Of a stretch of 17,519 bases of DNA, positions 1 through 7,143 are shown one piece after another. Made by a program: the position numbers and the translations under genes. The stretch comes from Bacteroidota bacterium (GTDB lineage Bacteria; Bacteroidota; Bacteroidia; Cytophagales; Cyclobacteriaceae), in the NCBI GenBank assembly GCA_023393375.1, contig JAEWLI010000158.1, positions 1 through 17,519 on the forward strand, given 5' to 3'. Position 1 is the stretch's first letter, and every line of letters begins with the position of its first letter. A model generated the notes under the pieces. It was not told the DNA's origin and did not search any database. It worked only from the letters and a program-made list of their open reading frames with translations.

Positions 1-1190
1 ATTCCTTCCACGATATATGAAGGTAGATGAAATTTTAGTATAGCATCAGCAAGAGGTTTACCAAGTGTAACAAGAAATGGTGAAATTGACATTGTAATCA
101 CTGCTACAGCTAACAATAATTGATATATGGTTGAGTTGATCAATTGGTGACTTAATCCCATTTTTGCTAAAATAAATGAAAGCTCTCCCACTTGACTGAT
201 GGCTATACTTACAAGTATCGTTCCGCGTAGCGTATGTCCTAACGCAAATGCTGCTCCACCTGCCACTATTAATTTTATAAATACAACAGCTATTACCAAT
301 CCAGTCACCAGAAAAATATGTTCATAAACAAATTGAAGATTAAGCAACATGCCGATGGACACAAAAAAGAATGCCGTAAAGGCATCCTTAAAAGGGACTA
401 TATTGCCAAAAGCATCATGACTATATTCTGATTCCGAAATCATTAAACCTGCCAGAAATGCACCAAAGGCAAGGGACATCCCCATTTCAGCGGTCAAAAG
501 AGCCACTGCCAAACATATAAACAGCACACTCATCAGGAACAGCTCTTTGTTTTTGGTAAGGGCGATTACATGCAATATTTTGGGCATCAACCAACGGTTT
601 CCCACGTATACAAAAGCAATAATGAATACAGACTTCAACAATAATAAAACTACCTCCCTGCCTATGCTCCCTGTTCCTCCGCTTAATACAGGAATCAATA
701 GCAGCATTGGAATCATTACAATATCCTGGAAAACAGAAATACCAAGTACAGTCCGGCCATAATTTGAAGTCAGTTCAGAACGTTCCTGAAGAATTTTTAA
801 TACTACAGTGGTGCTGGTCATTGAAATCAGGAATCCCACGAACAAAGATTCGCTCCAACTCATATCAAACATCCTGGCAAGCAACATTGCGATGGTCGTT
901 GTCAAAGAAAGCTGAATAAATCCACCAAGAAATACAATCTTTCTGATTTTTACCAAGTGATTGAGAGAGAATTCTATACCAATGGTAAACATCAATAGCA
1001 CAACGCCAATTTCAGCTATCAATTCGATTTGATTCTGTGCACTTATCAAGGCTAAAAGGTAGGGGCCAGCTACCATACCAGTGACTATGTAGCCAATTAT
1101 TGTGGGAATCTTAATGCGGGTAAAGATAAAATTCACCACTGTAGACAAGGCAAATATAATGGCAATATCTTTTAATAAATCCAGATTCAT
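1..1190 (-). CDS. CPA2/KefB-type cation:proton antiporter, membrane domain (C-terminus cut off)
   Basis: This gene reads leftward from the ATG at 1188-1190 and runs off the window with 396 codons and no stop, so the C-terminal part is missing. The translation is almost all membrane helices. It has the marks of the monovalent cation:proton antiporter-2 family: F-Q-D at residues 154-156 (Asp156 is the expected ion-binding acid), a segment around 267-283 ending FFFVSIGMLL, and ISQVGELSFIL at 331-341. These match the Na+/H+ exchanger domain of KefB/KefC-like proteins, which swap K+ or Na+ for protons across the inner membrane. Whether the missing end carries an RCK/TrkA-N regulatory domain, as in KefB, cannot be seen. 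The start follows directly on AT-rich DNA without a Shine-Dalgarno, which is usual in this phylum. The family call is firm; the transported ion is not known. Confidence 0.93.
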   Translation of the reverse strand, partial: MNLDLLKDIAIIFALSTVVNFIFTRIKIPTIIGYIVTGMVAGPYLLALISAQNQIELIAEIGVVLLMFTIGIEFSLNHLVKIRKIVFLGGFIQLSLTTTIAMLLARMFDMSWSESLFVGFLISMTSTTVVLKILQERSELTSNYGRTVLGISVFQDIVMIPMLLLIPVLSGGTGSIGREVVLLLLKSVFIIAFVYVGNRWLMPKILHVIALTKNKELFLMSVLFICLAVALLTAEMGMSLAFGAFLAGLMISESEYSHDAFGNIVPFKDAFTAFFFVSIGMLLNLQFVYEHIFLVTGLVIAVVFIKLIVAGGAAFALGHTLRGTILVSIAISQVGELSFILAKMGLSHQLINSTIYQLLLAVAVITMSISPFLVTLGKPLADAILKFHLPSYIVEG

Positions 1191-1313
1191 ACCCTTTGCA
1201 TATAAGTGCAAGTTTACTAATTAAGAAGATAAAATCCGGAGATGTTGGGTTTTTTTAAAATTATGACTGCCAGAATTGGAAATTAGAAAAGAACGAATGT
1301 ATATATAGCAGGT

Positions 1314-1346
1314 AAAAAAAAAGAGACCAGGGTAAATGGTCTCTTT
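1314..1346 (-). terminator. Rho-independent terminator of the outer-membrane barrel gene
   Basis: A perfect 10-bp stem pairs 1320-1329 (aaagagacca) with 1337-1346 (tggtctcttt) around a 7-base loop. Read on the minus strand the stem is followed by nine U residues (the A run at 1314-1322). It lies just downstream of the barrel gene that ends at 1370 and separates it from the antiporter gene. Confidence 0.85.
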
Positions 1347-1369
1347 CCAAATCTTTAATTAGATGGTCA

Positions 1370-1969
1370 TTAAAATGTATAACCAAGAGCAAAACTAATC
1401 AATGAATTCTTGAAGTCAGAATTAAAATTAGATGCTGTTGAGCTATTATGGTTTTTATTAATGTCAGCAAAACCATAGACATACCTGATCCCTACATTAA
1501 AGCCAGTCTTATTTTCGAAATTTATTCCACCCTGAGCACCAAAGTCATAACCATCAAACGAATCTTTTAACTCATCATCGTTCAGATCGCCTAACTCATG
1601 ACGAAAGTCTTTTTCTAATATTATTCCAAAATATGGACCTAATTGCAGGTTTACTGCCGGAGTCAAATAAACTTTAAACATCATTGGTACGGTCAGATAA
1701 CTAAGATTAACATCCACACCATTGTTAACTTTGGAGGCAGCTCCCTGATTGGAATATAACAATTCTGGTTGAAATCCTACTCTCTCAGAGAAACGGATAT
1801 TGCCATAAACTCCAAAAAGATAGCCGACTCGTGCCTGAAAATTATCCCCATCTGTTCGGAAATTTGCCACATTAGCACCAGCCTTTATCCCAAATCCAAA
1901 ATTTTGAGCCATTATTTGTCCTGATGCCAGGAGCATGGTTAAAAAAGTAAATAAAAAAATCTTTCTCAT
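1370..1969 (-). CDS. Outer-membrane beta-barrel protein (PF13568-like porin family)
   Basis: The product has 199 residues. A classic signal peptide opens it (basic MRK, hydrophobic stretch, probable Sec cleavage near residue 22 after I-M-A-Q). The mature protein starts with GFGIKAGANVANF, which resembles the first strand of Bacteroidota small-barrel proteins (outer membrane protein beta-barrel domain, PF13568). Alternating strands follow (FQPELLYSNQGA, YLTVPMMFKVYL, LQLGPYFGIILEK, GINFENKTGFNVGIRYVYG). It ends in ALGYTF, with a terminal Phe as expected for BAM-assembled barrels. An acidic stretch at about residues 125-141 is probably a surface loop. It should sit in the outer membrane with eight or so strands; no substrate or role can be given. 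It is a single-gene unit with its own terminator on the left and a long non-coding region upstream. Confidence 0.88.
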   Translation of the reverse strand: MRKIFLFTFLTMLLASGQIMAQNFGFGIKAGANVANFRTDGDNFQARVGYLFGVYGNIRFSERVGFQPELLYSNQGAASKVNNGVDVNLSYLTVPMMFKVYLTPAVNLQLGPYFGIILEKDFRHELGDLNDDELKDSFDGYDFGAQGGINFENKTGFNVGIRYVYGFADINKNHNSSTASNFNSDFKNSLISFALGYTF

Positions 1970-2177
1970 AATCTATAAAAATTTAGTTCCCATAGAATTC
2001 TAACACGTTTTTCATGAGTTTGTTAAACCGTGCATCCAATGACTAATTTTAAAATAGCAAAAAATTATTTATGTAAAAAAATCACCCAACCTAATTTGAT
2101 GATAAATAATTATTTGAGACAAAGATTTTAAAAAAGACATATATTAGAATCATTTTGAATGAAATGGCTAATAACCA

Positions 2178-2191
2178 TACAATTAATTGTA
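2178..2191. repeat. 14-bp perfect palindrome, possible operator
   Basis: TACAATTAATTGTA is its own reverse complement. It lies in non-coding DNA about 210 bases upstream of the barrel gene start and 190 bases upstream of the small ORF at 2380. A dimeric regulator could bind it, but short AT palindromes also arise by chance in DNA this AT-rich. Confidence 0.3.
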
Positions 2192-2379
2192 CGCTGAAAA
2201 TTTATACATGAGGAAAGTGTTTAATTAAATTTCCTGCATTTAGTACCTTTTTTTCCAGAATTTTTTTTAAGATAATACTTTCTTTACTAACATATTACCT
2301 CAGTATATTTATATCTAGATTTATTTTTTTATCCTATTTTTCCGGTTTAACTTCCCATCAAATTTAGAATACTAACACA

Positions 2380-2490
2380 GTGATAAAAAAAATAATTTTA
2401 ATACTGGCTGCTATTATTACAACACTGATTGTAATATTGACATTTGGGAAAAAAAATAACGAAAAGGGTAAAGGTTACTACGTTCGTTAA
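2380..2490 (+). CDS. Possible small single-span membrane peptide (36 aa)
   Basis: An open frame with a GTG start and TAA stop encodes 36 residues. Two lysines at positions 3-4 precede an unbroken hydrophobic run, IILILAAIITTLIVILTF (residues 5-22). A hydrophilic tail rich in Lys, Gly and Asn ends in GKGYYVR. This basic-hydrophobic-basic layout is what a one-span inner-membrane peptide or a bare signal anchor would look like. In-frame TAG at 2365-2367 and the absence of ATG or TTG force the GTG start. There is no Shine-Dalgarno and no clear promoter. AT-rich DNA readily yields Ile/Leu/Lys-rich short frames, so it may be fortuitous. It lies alone between the barrel gene and the sugar kinase. 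Confidence 0.35.
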   Translation: MIKKIILILAAIITTLIVILTFGKKNNEKGKGYYVR

Positions 2491-2540
2491 TCAAATATTT
2501 CCCGTATTTACGATTGTCAGCAACTTATTCTTATATTTTA

Positions 2541-2560
2541 ATGATTTTATTTAAAATCAT
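2541..2560. repeat. AT-rich hairpin downstream of the small ORF
   Basis: Bases 2541-2549 (atgatttta) are the exact reverse complement of 2552-2560 (taaaatcat), leaving a two-base centre. On the plus strand it is followed by ggtcaatttctttttc, so it could act as a weak terminator for a transcript through 2380-2490. Its low GC content makes it a poor intrinsic terminator. Confidence 0.3.
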
Positions 2561-2720
2561 GGTCAATTTCTTTTTCTTATACTATTCCAATGATAAAGTA
2601 GGTTCACCAGTATCTTTCCCTTCCAAATAATCATTACCTTTGTCTTTTATCATTTCACTACTATATTCGCCATCTTTATAGATTGGTTAGGTTGAATAAG
2701 AATGTTTTTTGAAATAAATT

Positions 2721-2728
2721 AAGGGAGG
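2721..2728 (+). promoter_or_regulatory. Strong Shine-Dalgarno of the sugar kinase
   Basis: AAGGGAGG lies five bases before the ATG at 2734 and closely matches the anti-Shine-Dalgarno of 16S rRNA. Most genes in this window lack such a site, so it is notable and it fixes the start codon. Confidence 0.7.
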
Positions 2729-2733
2729 TTTTT

Positions 2734-3813
2734 ATGCCAATTGAATTAAAAAAGAACTTTAGCTACTCGTTAATTGTACCTACCAGCATGGGTGTTCGGC
2801 TTTCGCCTGCCAATGGACAACCAGTGCATAGTAGTGACACATTTACCATGCATGTCACAAGTGCCGAAACCAATGTAGCAAGTATTTCATCCTATCTTGG
2901 TCTTCCAGTAAAAGTTTTGACCACCTTTGTTAAGGATAGTCCAATTGCTAGGTTTATTAAAGATAATCTGGCGGGGCGTCATATGGCCTATGAAGGTAAA
3001 GAAATAGAGCAGGGAAGTCCATGGGGCTATAGACATCAGTTTAATATTGCTGATAGCGGTTCTGGAGCCCGGGGGCCTCGTGTTCACAATGACAGAGCAG
3101 GAGAAGTAGGTCGAACTTTGAATGTAAAAGATTTCGATTTGGATCGGATATTTGATAAGGAAGGTGTTCAAATAGTACACTTGTCCGGGTTAATTGCTGC
3201 ACTTTCTCCTGAAACGGGCAACTTTTGTCTGGAACTGGCCAGGGCAGCAAAAAAATATGGCACCAGAATATCATTTGATTTAAATCATAGGGCCACATTT
3301 TGGGAAAATCGAGAAAAAGAATTAAGGGAAATATTCACTGAAATAGCAGGGGTTTCTGATATTCTGGTAGGTAATGAAGAAGATTTTCAACTTTGTTTGG
3401 GTGTGGAAGGGCCTGAAGCTGGAGGCAAGGATATTGGGGCTAAAATCGATAGCTTCAAAACCATGATAGGAAGAGTGAAACAAGCATTTCCAAATGCTTC
3501 TGTATTTGCAACCACACTGCGTCAGGTAATCAGCACCAATAGTCATTTGTGGGGTGGAATTATGTTGGAAGGCGACAATTGGCATGTAGTAGAACCAAGA
3601 GAAATCACTGTCCTCGATAGAATCGGTGGGGGGGATGCTTTTGTGGGTGGTTTGCTTTATGCCATACTAAAAGGCTGGGAGCCTGAAAAGTGGCTTCAGT
3701 TTGGATGGGCCAGTGGTGCTTTAGCTACAACATTCCTGACTGACTATGCACAACCGGCAGATGAGGATCAAATTTGGAGCATTTGGAAAGGCAATGCCAG
3801 AGTGAAAAGATAG
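2734..3813 (+). CDS. PfkB-family carbohydrate kinase, 2-keto-3-deoxygluconate kinase-like
   Basis: A 359-residue ribokinase-fold kinase expected to transfer phosphate from ATP to a sugar hydroxyl in the cytoplasm. The PfkB signature near the C-terminus is clear: D-R-I-G-G-G-D-A-F at residues 295-303, with Gly298-Gly300 forming the anion hole and Asp301 the catalytic base. SFDLNHRATFW (180-190) and LVGNEEDF (211-218) match the sugar-binding and lid regions of KdgK-like members. The usual N-terminal Gly-Gly motif reads TSAETNVA (42-49) here, and a polar insert (residues about 104-127, GSGARGPRVHNDRAGE) is unlike ribokinase or fructokinase. KdgK would feed 2-keto-3-deoxygluconate from pectin or alginate breakdown into the Entner-Doudoroff route, but no aldolase or uronate gene lies nearby, so the substrate stays open. 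It appears to be transcribed alone, with a strong ribosome-binding site and its own terminator. Confidence 0.85.
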   Translation: MPIELKKNFSYSLIVPTSMGVRLSPANGQPVHSSDTFTMHVTSAETNVASISSYLGLPVKVLTTFVKDSPIARFIKDNLAGRHMAYEGKEIEQGSPWGYRHQFNIADSGSGARGPRVHNDRAGEVGRTLNVKDFDLDRIFDKEGVQIVHLSGLIAALSPETGNFCLELARAAKKYGTRISFDLNHRATFWENREKELREIFTEIAGVSDILVGNEEDFQLCLGVEGPEAGGKDIGAKIDSFKTMIGRVKQAFPNASVFATTLRQVISTNSHLWGGIMLEGDNWHVVEPREITVLDRIGGGDAFVGGLLYAILKGWEPEKWLQFGWASGALATTFLTDYAQPADEDQIWSIWKGNARVKR

Positions 3814-3825
3814 GACAATTTATAA

Positions 3826-3860
3826 GCCCGGTAATTTTAATGAAGTGCCGGGTATTTTTT
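3826..3860 (+). terminator. Rho-independent terminator of the sugar kinase
   Basis: The stem pairs gcccggt (3826-3832) with gccgggt (3847-3853), including two G-U pairs, around a 14-base loop, and is followed by atttttt (3854-3860). It begins 13 bases after the kinase stop codon. Confidence 0.75.
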
Positions 3861-3957
3861 AGCCCTTTTATTTAAAATTATCCGACATCATATATAAAAC
3901 AATACCCCGTTTTTTATATTTATATTTATAATTATATGCTTATTGCAAATTGTAAAT

Positions 3958-4422
3958 ATGAAATCAGGTAAGAACATGCTGTTTGTAATACTGTCGTTAG
4001 GCTTGGTATATTCTGCCTGTAAGAATGAATCTGTGGGATTTTATAAAGATAGCACGGATAGTTTGGGATACCAGAAAGAGATCTTTACCAATGACTTTAA
4101 GGATGTGTATGGAGAATGGGTGCTCAATGCTGTATCCGGAGGTACTTTAAACCACAATTTTGAACCTGATTTTGAAAGGATTGAAATTCTTAAAATTGGT
4201 TATTATAAACTTTTCAAAAATGACAGTCTGATTTCATTGGGGCAAATAAGAATAAATGATAAAAGTGAATCAGCCCTTAAGATCTCTTTTGTGCCGGAAA
4301 GAGGTTTGAAATCTATGCCATTTTATGAAAGTGAAAGACTTATGTCACTACGGGATGATCATTTGAACCTGTTTGCTTCCTGTTGCAACCGTTTCAACCT
4401 TCACTTTTCCAGGATCGATTAA
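3958..4422 (+). CDS. Small lipoprotein, possibly lipocalin-like
   Basis: Starting at the ATG at 3958 the protein has 154 residues and opens with a lipoprotein signal peptide: MKSGKN, a hydrophobic run, then Y-S-A-C with the lipidated Cys at residue 21. A TTG 15 bases upstream is in frame, but it would add residues before the signal peptide and is unlikely. The mature part reads as an antiparallel beta domain: YGEWVLNAVSGG (51-62), FERIEILKIGYYKLFKND (72-89), SLISLGQIRI (90-99) and DHLNLFASCCNRFNLHFSRI (134-153). That pattern (G-x-W start, 'Y-K-L-F-K-N-D' strand, repeated strand pairs) resembles the lipocalin-like lipoproteins common in Bacteroidota. A Cys-Cys pair lies near the C-terminus (142-143). 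It is anchored to a membrane by its lipid; no ligand can be named. It stands alone between the kinase terminator and the AAA+ gene. Confidence 0.75.
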   Translation: MKSGKNMLFVILSLGLVYSACKNESVGFYKDSTDSLGYQKEIFTNDFKDVYGEWVLNAVSGGTLNHNFEPDFERIEILKIGYYKLFKNDSLISLGQIRINDKSESALKISFVPERGLKSMPFYESERLMSLRDDHLNLFASCCNRFNLHFSRID

Positions 4423-4520
4423 CAATCTTTGTTTCCAACAGATCAATTCTACAATGCTGTAACCTCATCATTTTTATTACATTGCTCCCGAAATTAACAA
4501 GAGGATTTGAAATTTGATGT

Positions 4521-4528
4521 TATATTTG
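4521..4528 (+). promoter_or_regulatory. Candidate -7 promoter element of the AAA+/TPR operon
   Basis: TATATTTG fits the Bacteroidota -7 consensus TAnnTTTG exactly and lies 29 bases before the ATG at 4558. No TTG is found at the expected 17-23 base distance upstream, so only half of the promoter is supported. Confidence 0.4.
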
Positions 4529-4557
4529 AATCTTGCATTGATTAACCTTTTAATGGA

Positions 4558-5868
4558 ATGGATGATAATACAATCAAAAATTTGCGGGAAGCACTAAAGC
4601 ATTCACCTGACAACATCCCTCTTCGTTTACATCTTGCCGAAACTTTATTGGATTTGGGTCGCTTGGATGAAGCACAAAAAGCCTTTGAGGAATTGTTGAG
4701 GATCAAAGACCTTTTAGATGCTAAAATTGGCCTTGCAAAGATTTTCTATCAGAAAGGTGAATACTCAAAGTGTAATGTCATACTTGAAGCATTAATACAC
4801 CAAGGCAATACTGATTTGTATGCCCTACTGTTTCATGCCAAAGCCCTACTTGCCGAAAATTCCATTAGTGAAGCAATTGAAATATATCAGCGGTTATTAT
4901 ATCATTATCCCGATTTTCGTGACCCTGAATTGGATAAAGAACTTCGACTTTTATCGGAAGTTCCTGATGAATTGAAATATGATGAAGATGAATTATCGCC
5001 ATTTGTACACAAACCACTCATTAATTTTAGTGATGTAGGAGGGATGCAGCAAGTGAAAAAAGAAATTGAGATGAAAATCATCAATCCCCTGCTTCACCCT
5101 GATTTATACAAAGCTTACGGAAAAAAAACCGGAGGAGGAATTTTGTTATATGGGCCTCCCGGGTGTGGAAAGACTTTTATTGCCAAAGCTACAGCCGGAC
5201 AAGTCAATGCCCGATTTATCAATGTTGGCCTAAATGAAATTCTTGATATGTGGATGGGCAACAGTGAAAAAAACCTGCACAATATATTTGAACTAGCCAG
5301 GCAAAACACACCCTGTGTGCTTTTTATTGATGAAATTGATGCTTTAGGTGCCAGTAGGAGCGATATGAAACAATCCAGTAGCAGGCATTTGATCAACCAA
5401 TTTCTACAGGAATTGGACGGTATAGATAATAATAATGAAGGAGTGTTAATACTAGGAGCAACCAATACGCCATGGCATTTGGATCCTGCATTTAGGCGCC
5501 CTGGCAGGTTTGACCGCATCATCTTTATTCCCCCACCTGACGATGAAGCCAGAAGTTCAATATTGAAACTTAAAATGAAGGGAAAGCCTGTGGAGTCCAT
5601 TGATTATTCCGGATTGGCCAGTAAAACTCCTGATTATTCGGGTGCAGATATAGAAGCTATCATCGATATGGCTATCGAACAAAAACTGGAAGATTCTTTT
5701 AAGGATGGTGTTCCAAAACCCATCACAACCAAAGACCTTCTTAATGCCATAAAAAAACATAAGGCAAGTACCAGGGAATGGTTTGCCACAGCAAAAAATT
5801 TCGCATTGTATGCCAATGATACCGGATTGTATGATGACATTCTCACATTCATGAAATTAAAAAAATAG
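4558..5868 (+). CDS. TPR-AAA+ ATPase resembling the Vps4/Msp1 (meiotic clade) group
   Basis: The 436-residue product joins two parts. Residues 1 to about 120 form helical TPR-like repeats (SPDNIPLRLHLAETLLDLGR, EYSKCNVILEALIHQG, SISEAIEIYQRLLYHYPDF). Residues about 155-395 form one AAA+ module: FSDVGGMQQVKKEI (157-170), Walker A GPPGCGKT (199-206), pore loop M-W-M-G-N-S-E-K (231-238), Walker B CVLFIDEID (253-261, Asp258/Glu259), sensor-1 Asn303, arginine fingers FRRPGRFDR (312-320) and GADIE (362-366). The pore loop WMGxSEK is a hallmark of Vps4, katanin, spastin and Msp1-type enzymes, which thread proteins through a hexamer. The C-terminal tail (TREWFATAKNFALYANDTGL) continues helical. All catalytic residues are present. 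The next gene starts two bases after the stop codon, so the two proteins are probably co-translated and work together, with the TPRs as adaptor. The substrate is unknown. Confidence 0.88.
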   Translation: MDDNTIKNLREALKHSPDNIPLRLHLAETLLDLGRLDEAQKAFEELLRIKDLLDAKIGLAKIFYQKGEYSKCNVILEALIHQGNTDLYALLFHAKALLAENSISEAIEIYQRLLYHYPDFRDPELDKELRLLSEVPDELKYDEDELSPFVHKPLINFSDVGGMQQVKKEIEMKIINPLLHPDLYKAYGKKTGGGILLYGPPGCGKTFIAKATAGQVNARFINVGLNEILDMWMGNSEKNLHNIFELARQNTPCVLFIDEIDALGASRSDMKQSSSRHLINQFLQELDGIDNNNEGVLILGATNTPWHLDPAFRRPGRFDRIIFIPPPDDEARSSILKLKMKGKPVESIDYSGLASKTPDYSGADIEAIIDMAIEQKLEDSFKDGVPKPITTKDLLNAIKKHKASTREWFATAKNFALYANDTGLYDDILTFMKLKK

Positions 5869-5869
5869 T

Positions 5870-7126
5870 ATGGCTACTACCATTATAAACCGGGCGGAAT
5901 TGTTGATTCGTCAGCATAAATATGAAGAAGCCCAAAAAGTTCTGGCAGACCTGTTGTCGCATAATCCCAACGATGTACATGTGTTGGCCTTGATGACGGA
6001 AGTAAACATTCACCAGAAAAGTTTTAAGGAAGCCGAACGATTGATAAACAGCGCAATAGGTATTGATCCAGGGATGGATTACCTGTTTTTCATAAAAGCG
6101 AAGGTGATGCTTAACTTGGAAAAGTATGACGATGCTGAACTTTGTTTGGAGCAAGCAGTTGCCCTTCATCCTGGGGATGGTGATTATTATGCCCTATGGT
6201 CGTCGGTGAAACTGGCAAGAAAACAATTTCAAAAAGCATTGGATTTGGCAAATAAATCTCTGGAATTGGATGGGGAAAATTTGTTGGGTTTGAATATTAG
6301 GAGTACAGCATTATTGAAATTAAACAGGAAGGAAGAATCTCTCTTGACTATCGAAGGAGCCTTAAGGGAAGATCCAAATAATTCATATACTCATGCCAAT
6401 TATGGTTGGCATTTACTGGAAAAGGGAAATTCGGCAAAAGCCCTGGAACATTTTCGGGAAGCTTTGCGGCATGATCCGAATTATTCCTATGCCCAAATAG
6501 GGATGGCAGAAGCTCTAAAAGGCAGGTTTTTTATTTATAGAATGTTTTTGAAATATAGCTTCTGGATGAGCAAACTGACTGCCAAATACCAATGGGGATT
6601 TATTATCGGATTTTATCTGGCTTTTCGTGGCATCAGAATGGTCTCCAATCAATATGAAGGATTACAACCCTATCTCAATCCTTTATTAATTGTACTGGCA
6701 GTTATTGCTTTTTCTACCTGGGTTTTAAATCCTATTAGTAATTTATTCCTCAGGCTGAACCGTTATGGGAAATATCTTTTGAATAAGAATGAGCAAATGA
6801 GTTCTAATTTCGTTGGATTAAGTGCATTATTGTTCGTAGTGGGTTTGGGTACATATTTTATAAATGGTCGTGATGTCTGGTTGACATTGGCGATTTTTGG
6901 ATTTGCTATGATGGTCCCATTCGGGTCGATGTTTGAGCCGACAAAATACAAATATTCGCTTGTTGTTTATACATTTATCTTATTTGTGGTAGGCTTGGTG
7001 GCAGTATATACAGCCTTTGTTGACAATGCAAGAATATTTAATGGAGCTTCTATAGTGTTTTTGGCAGGATTCTTTATATTTCAATGGGTTGCCAATTTCC
7101 TGATAATTAAACAAAGTAATATATAA
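5870..7126 (+). CDS. TPR protein with about six C-terminal transmembrane helices
   Basis: A 418-residue protein that begins TAG-t-ATG after the AAA+ gene, implying translational coupling. Residues 1 to about 217 are about six TPR units, visible as repeated A-x-x-x-L / Y-A / A-L / P patterns: YEEAQKVLADLLSHNPND (18-35), FKEAERLINSAIGIDP (52-67), YDDAELCLEQAVALHPGD (86-103), FQKALDLANKSLELD (120-134), KEESLLTIEGALREDPNN (154-171) and SAKALEHFREALRHDPNY (188-205). From 218 an amphipathic stretch (RFFIYRMFLKYSFWMSKL) leads to hydrophobic segments near 242-258, 268-290, 312-332, 336-352, 361-383 and 391-413. The TPR domain should therefore be cytoplasmic and the tail should sit in the inner membrane. 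A plausible role is to recruit the AAA+ ATPase to the membrane. The C-terminal membrane part matches no family I can name. No terminator is visible before the convergent gene at 7144. Confidence 0.85.
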   Translation: MATTIINRAELLIRQHKYEEAQKVLADLLSHNPNDVHVLALMTEVNIHQKSFKEAERLINSAIGIDPGMDYLFFIKAKVMLNLEKYDDAELCLEQAVALHPGDGDYYALWSSVKLARKQFQKALDLANKSLELDGENLLGLNIRSTALLKLNRKEESLLTIEGALREDPNNSYTHANYGWHLLEKGNSAKALEHFREALRHDPNYSYAQIGMAEALKGRFFIYRMFLKYSFWMSKLTAKYQWGFIIGFYLAFRGIRMVSNQYEGLQPYLNPLLIVLAVIAFSTWVLNPISNLFLRLNRYGKYLLNKNEQMSSNFVGLSALLFVVGLGTYFINGRDVWLTLAIFGFAMMVPFGSMFEPTKYKYSLVVYTFILFVVGLVAVYTAFVDNARIFNGASIVFLAGFFIFQWVANFLIIKQSNI

Positions 7127-7143
7127 CAAATAGCGGGTTTTTA

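Larger units (their letters stand above)
1970..2733. other. Long gene-poor intergenic region
   Basis: About 760 very AT-rich bases separate the divergent barrel and sugar kinase genes. They contain a 14-bp perfect palindrome (2178-2191), a possible 36-codon membrane peptide (2380-2490), a hairpin (2541-2560) and the kinase ribosome-binding site (2721-2728). I found no convincing TTG-N19-TAnnTTTG promoter for either flanking gene. The stretch 2582-2653 (minus) reads as a hydrophilic 23-residue peptide and could be a gene remnant. Confidence 0.6.

Noticed and set aside
2582..2653. Minus-strand 23-residue hydrophilic frame (M-I-K-D-K-G...)
   Set aside because: Too short, no ribosome-binding site or promoter; at most a remnant.
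5115..5600. Long antisense frame within the AAA+ gene
   Set aside because: It is a shadow of a strongly conserved AAA+ domain and has no family-like sequence itself.
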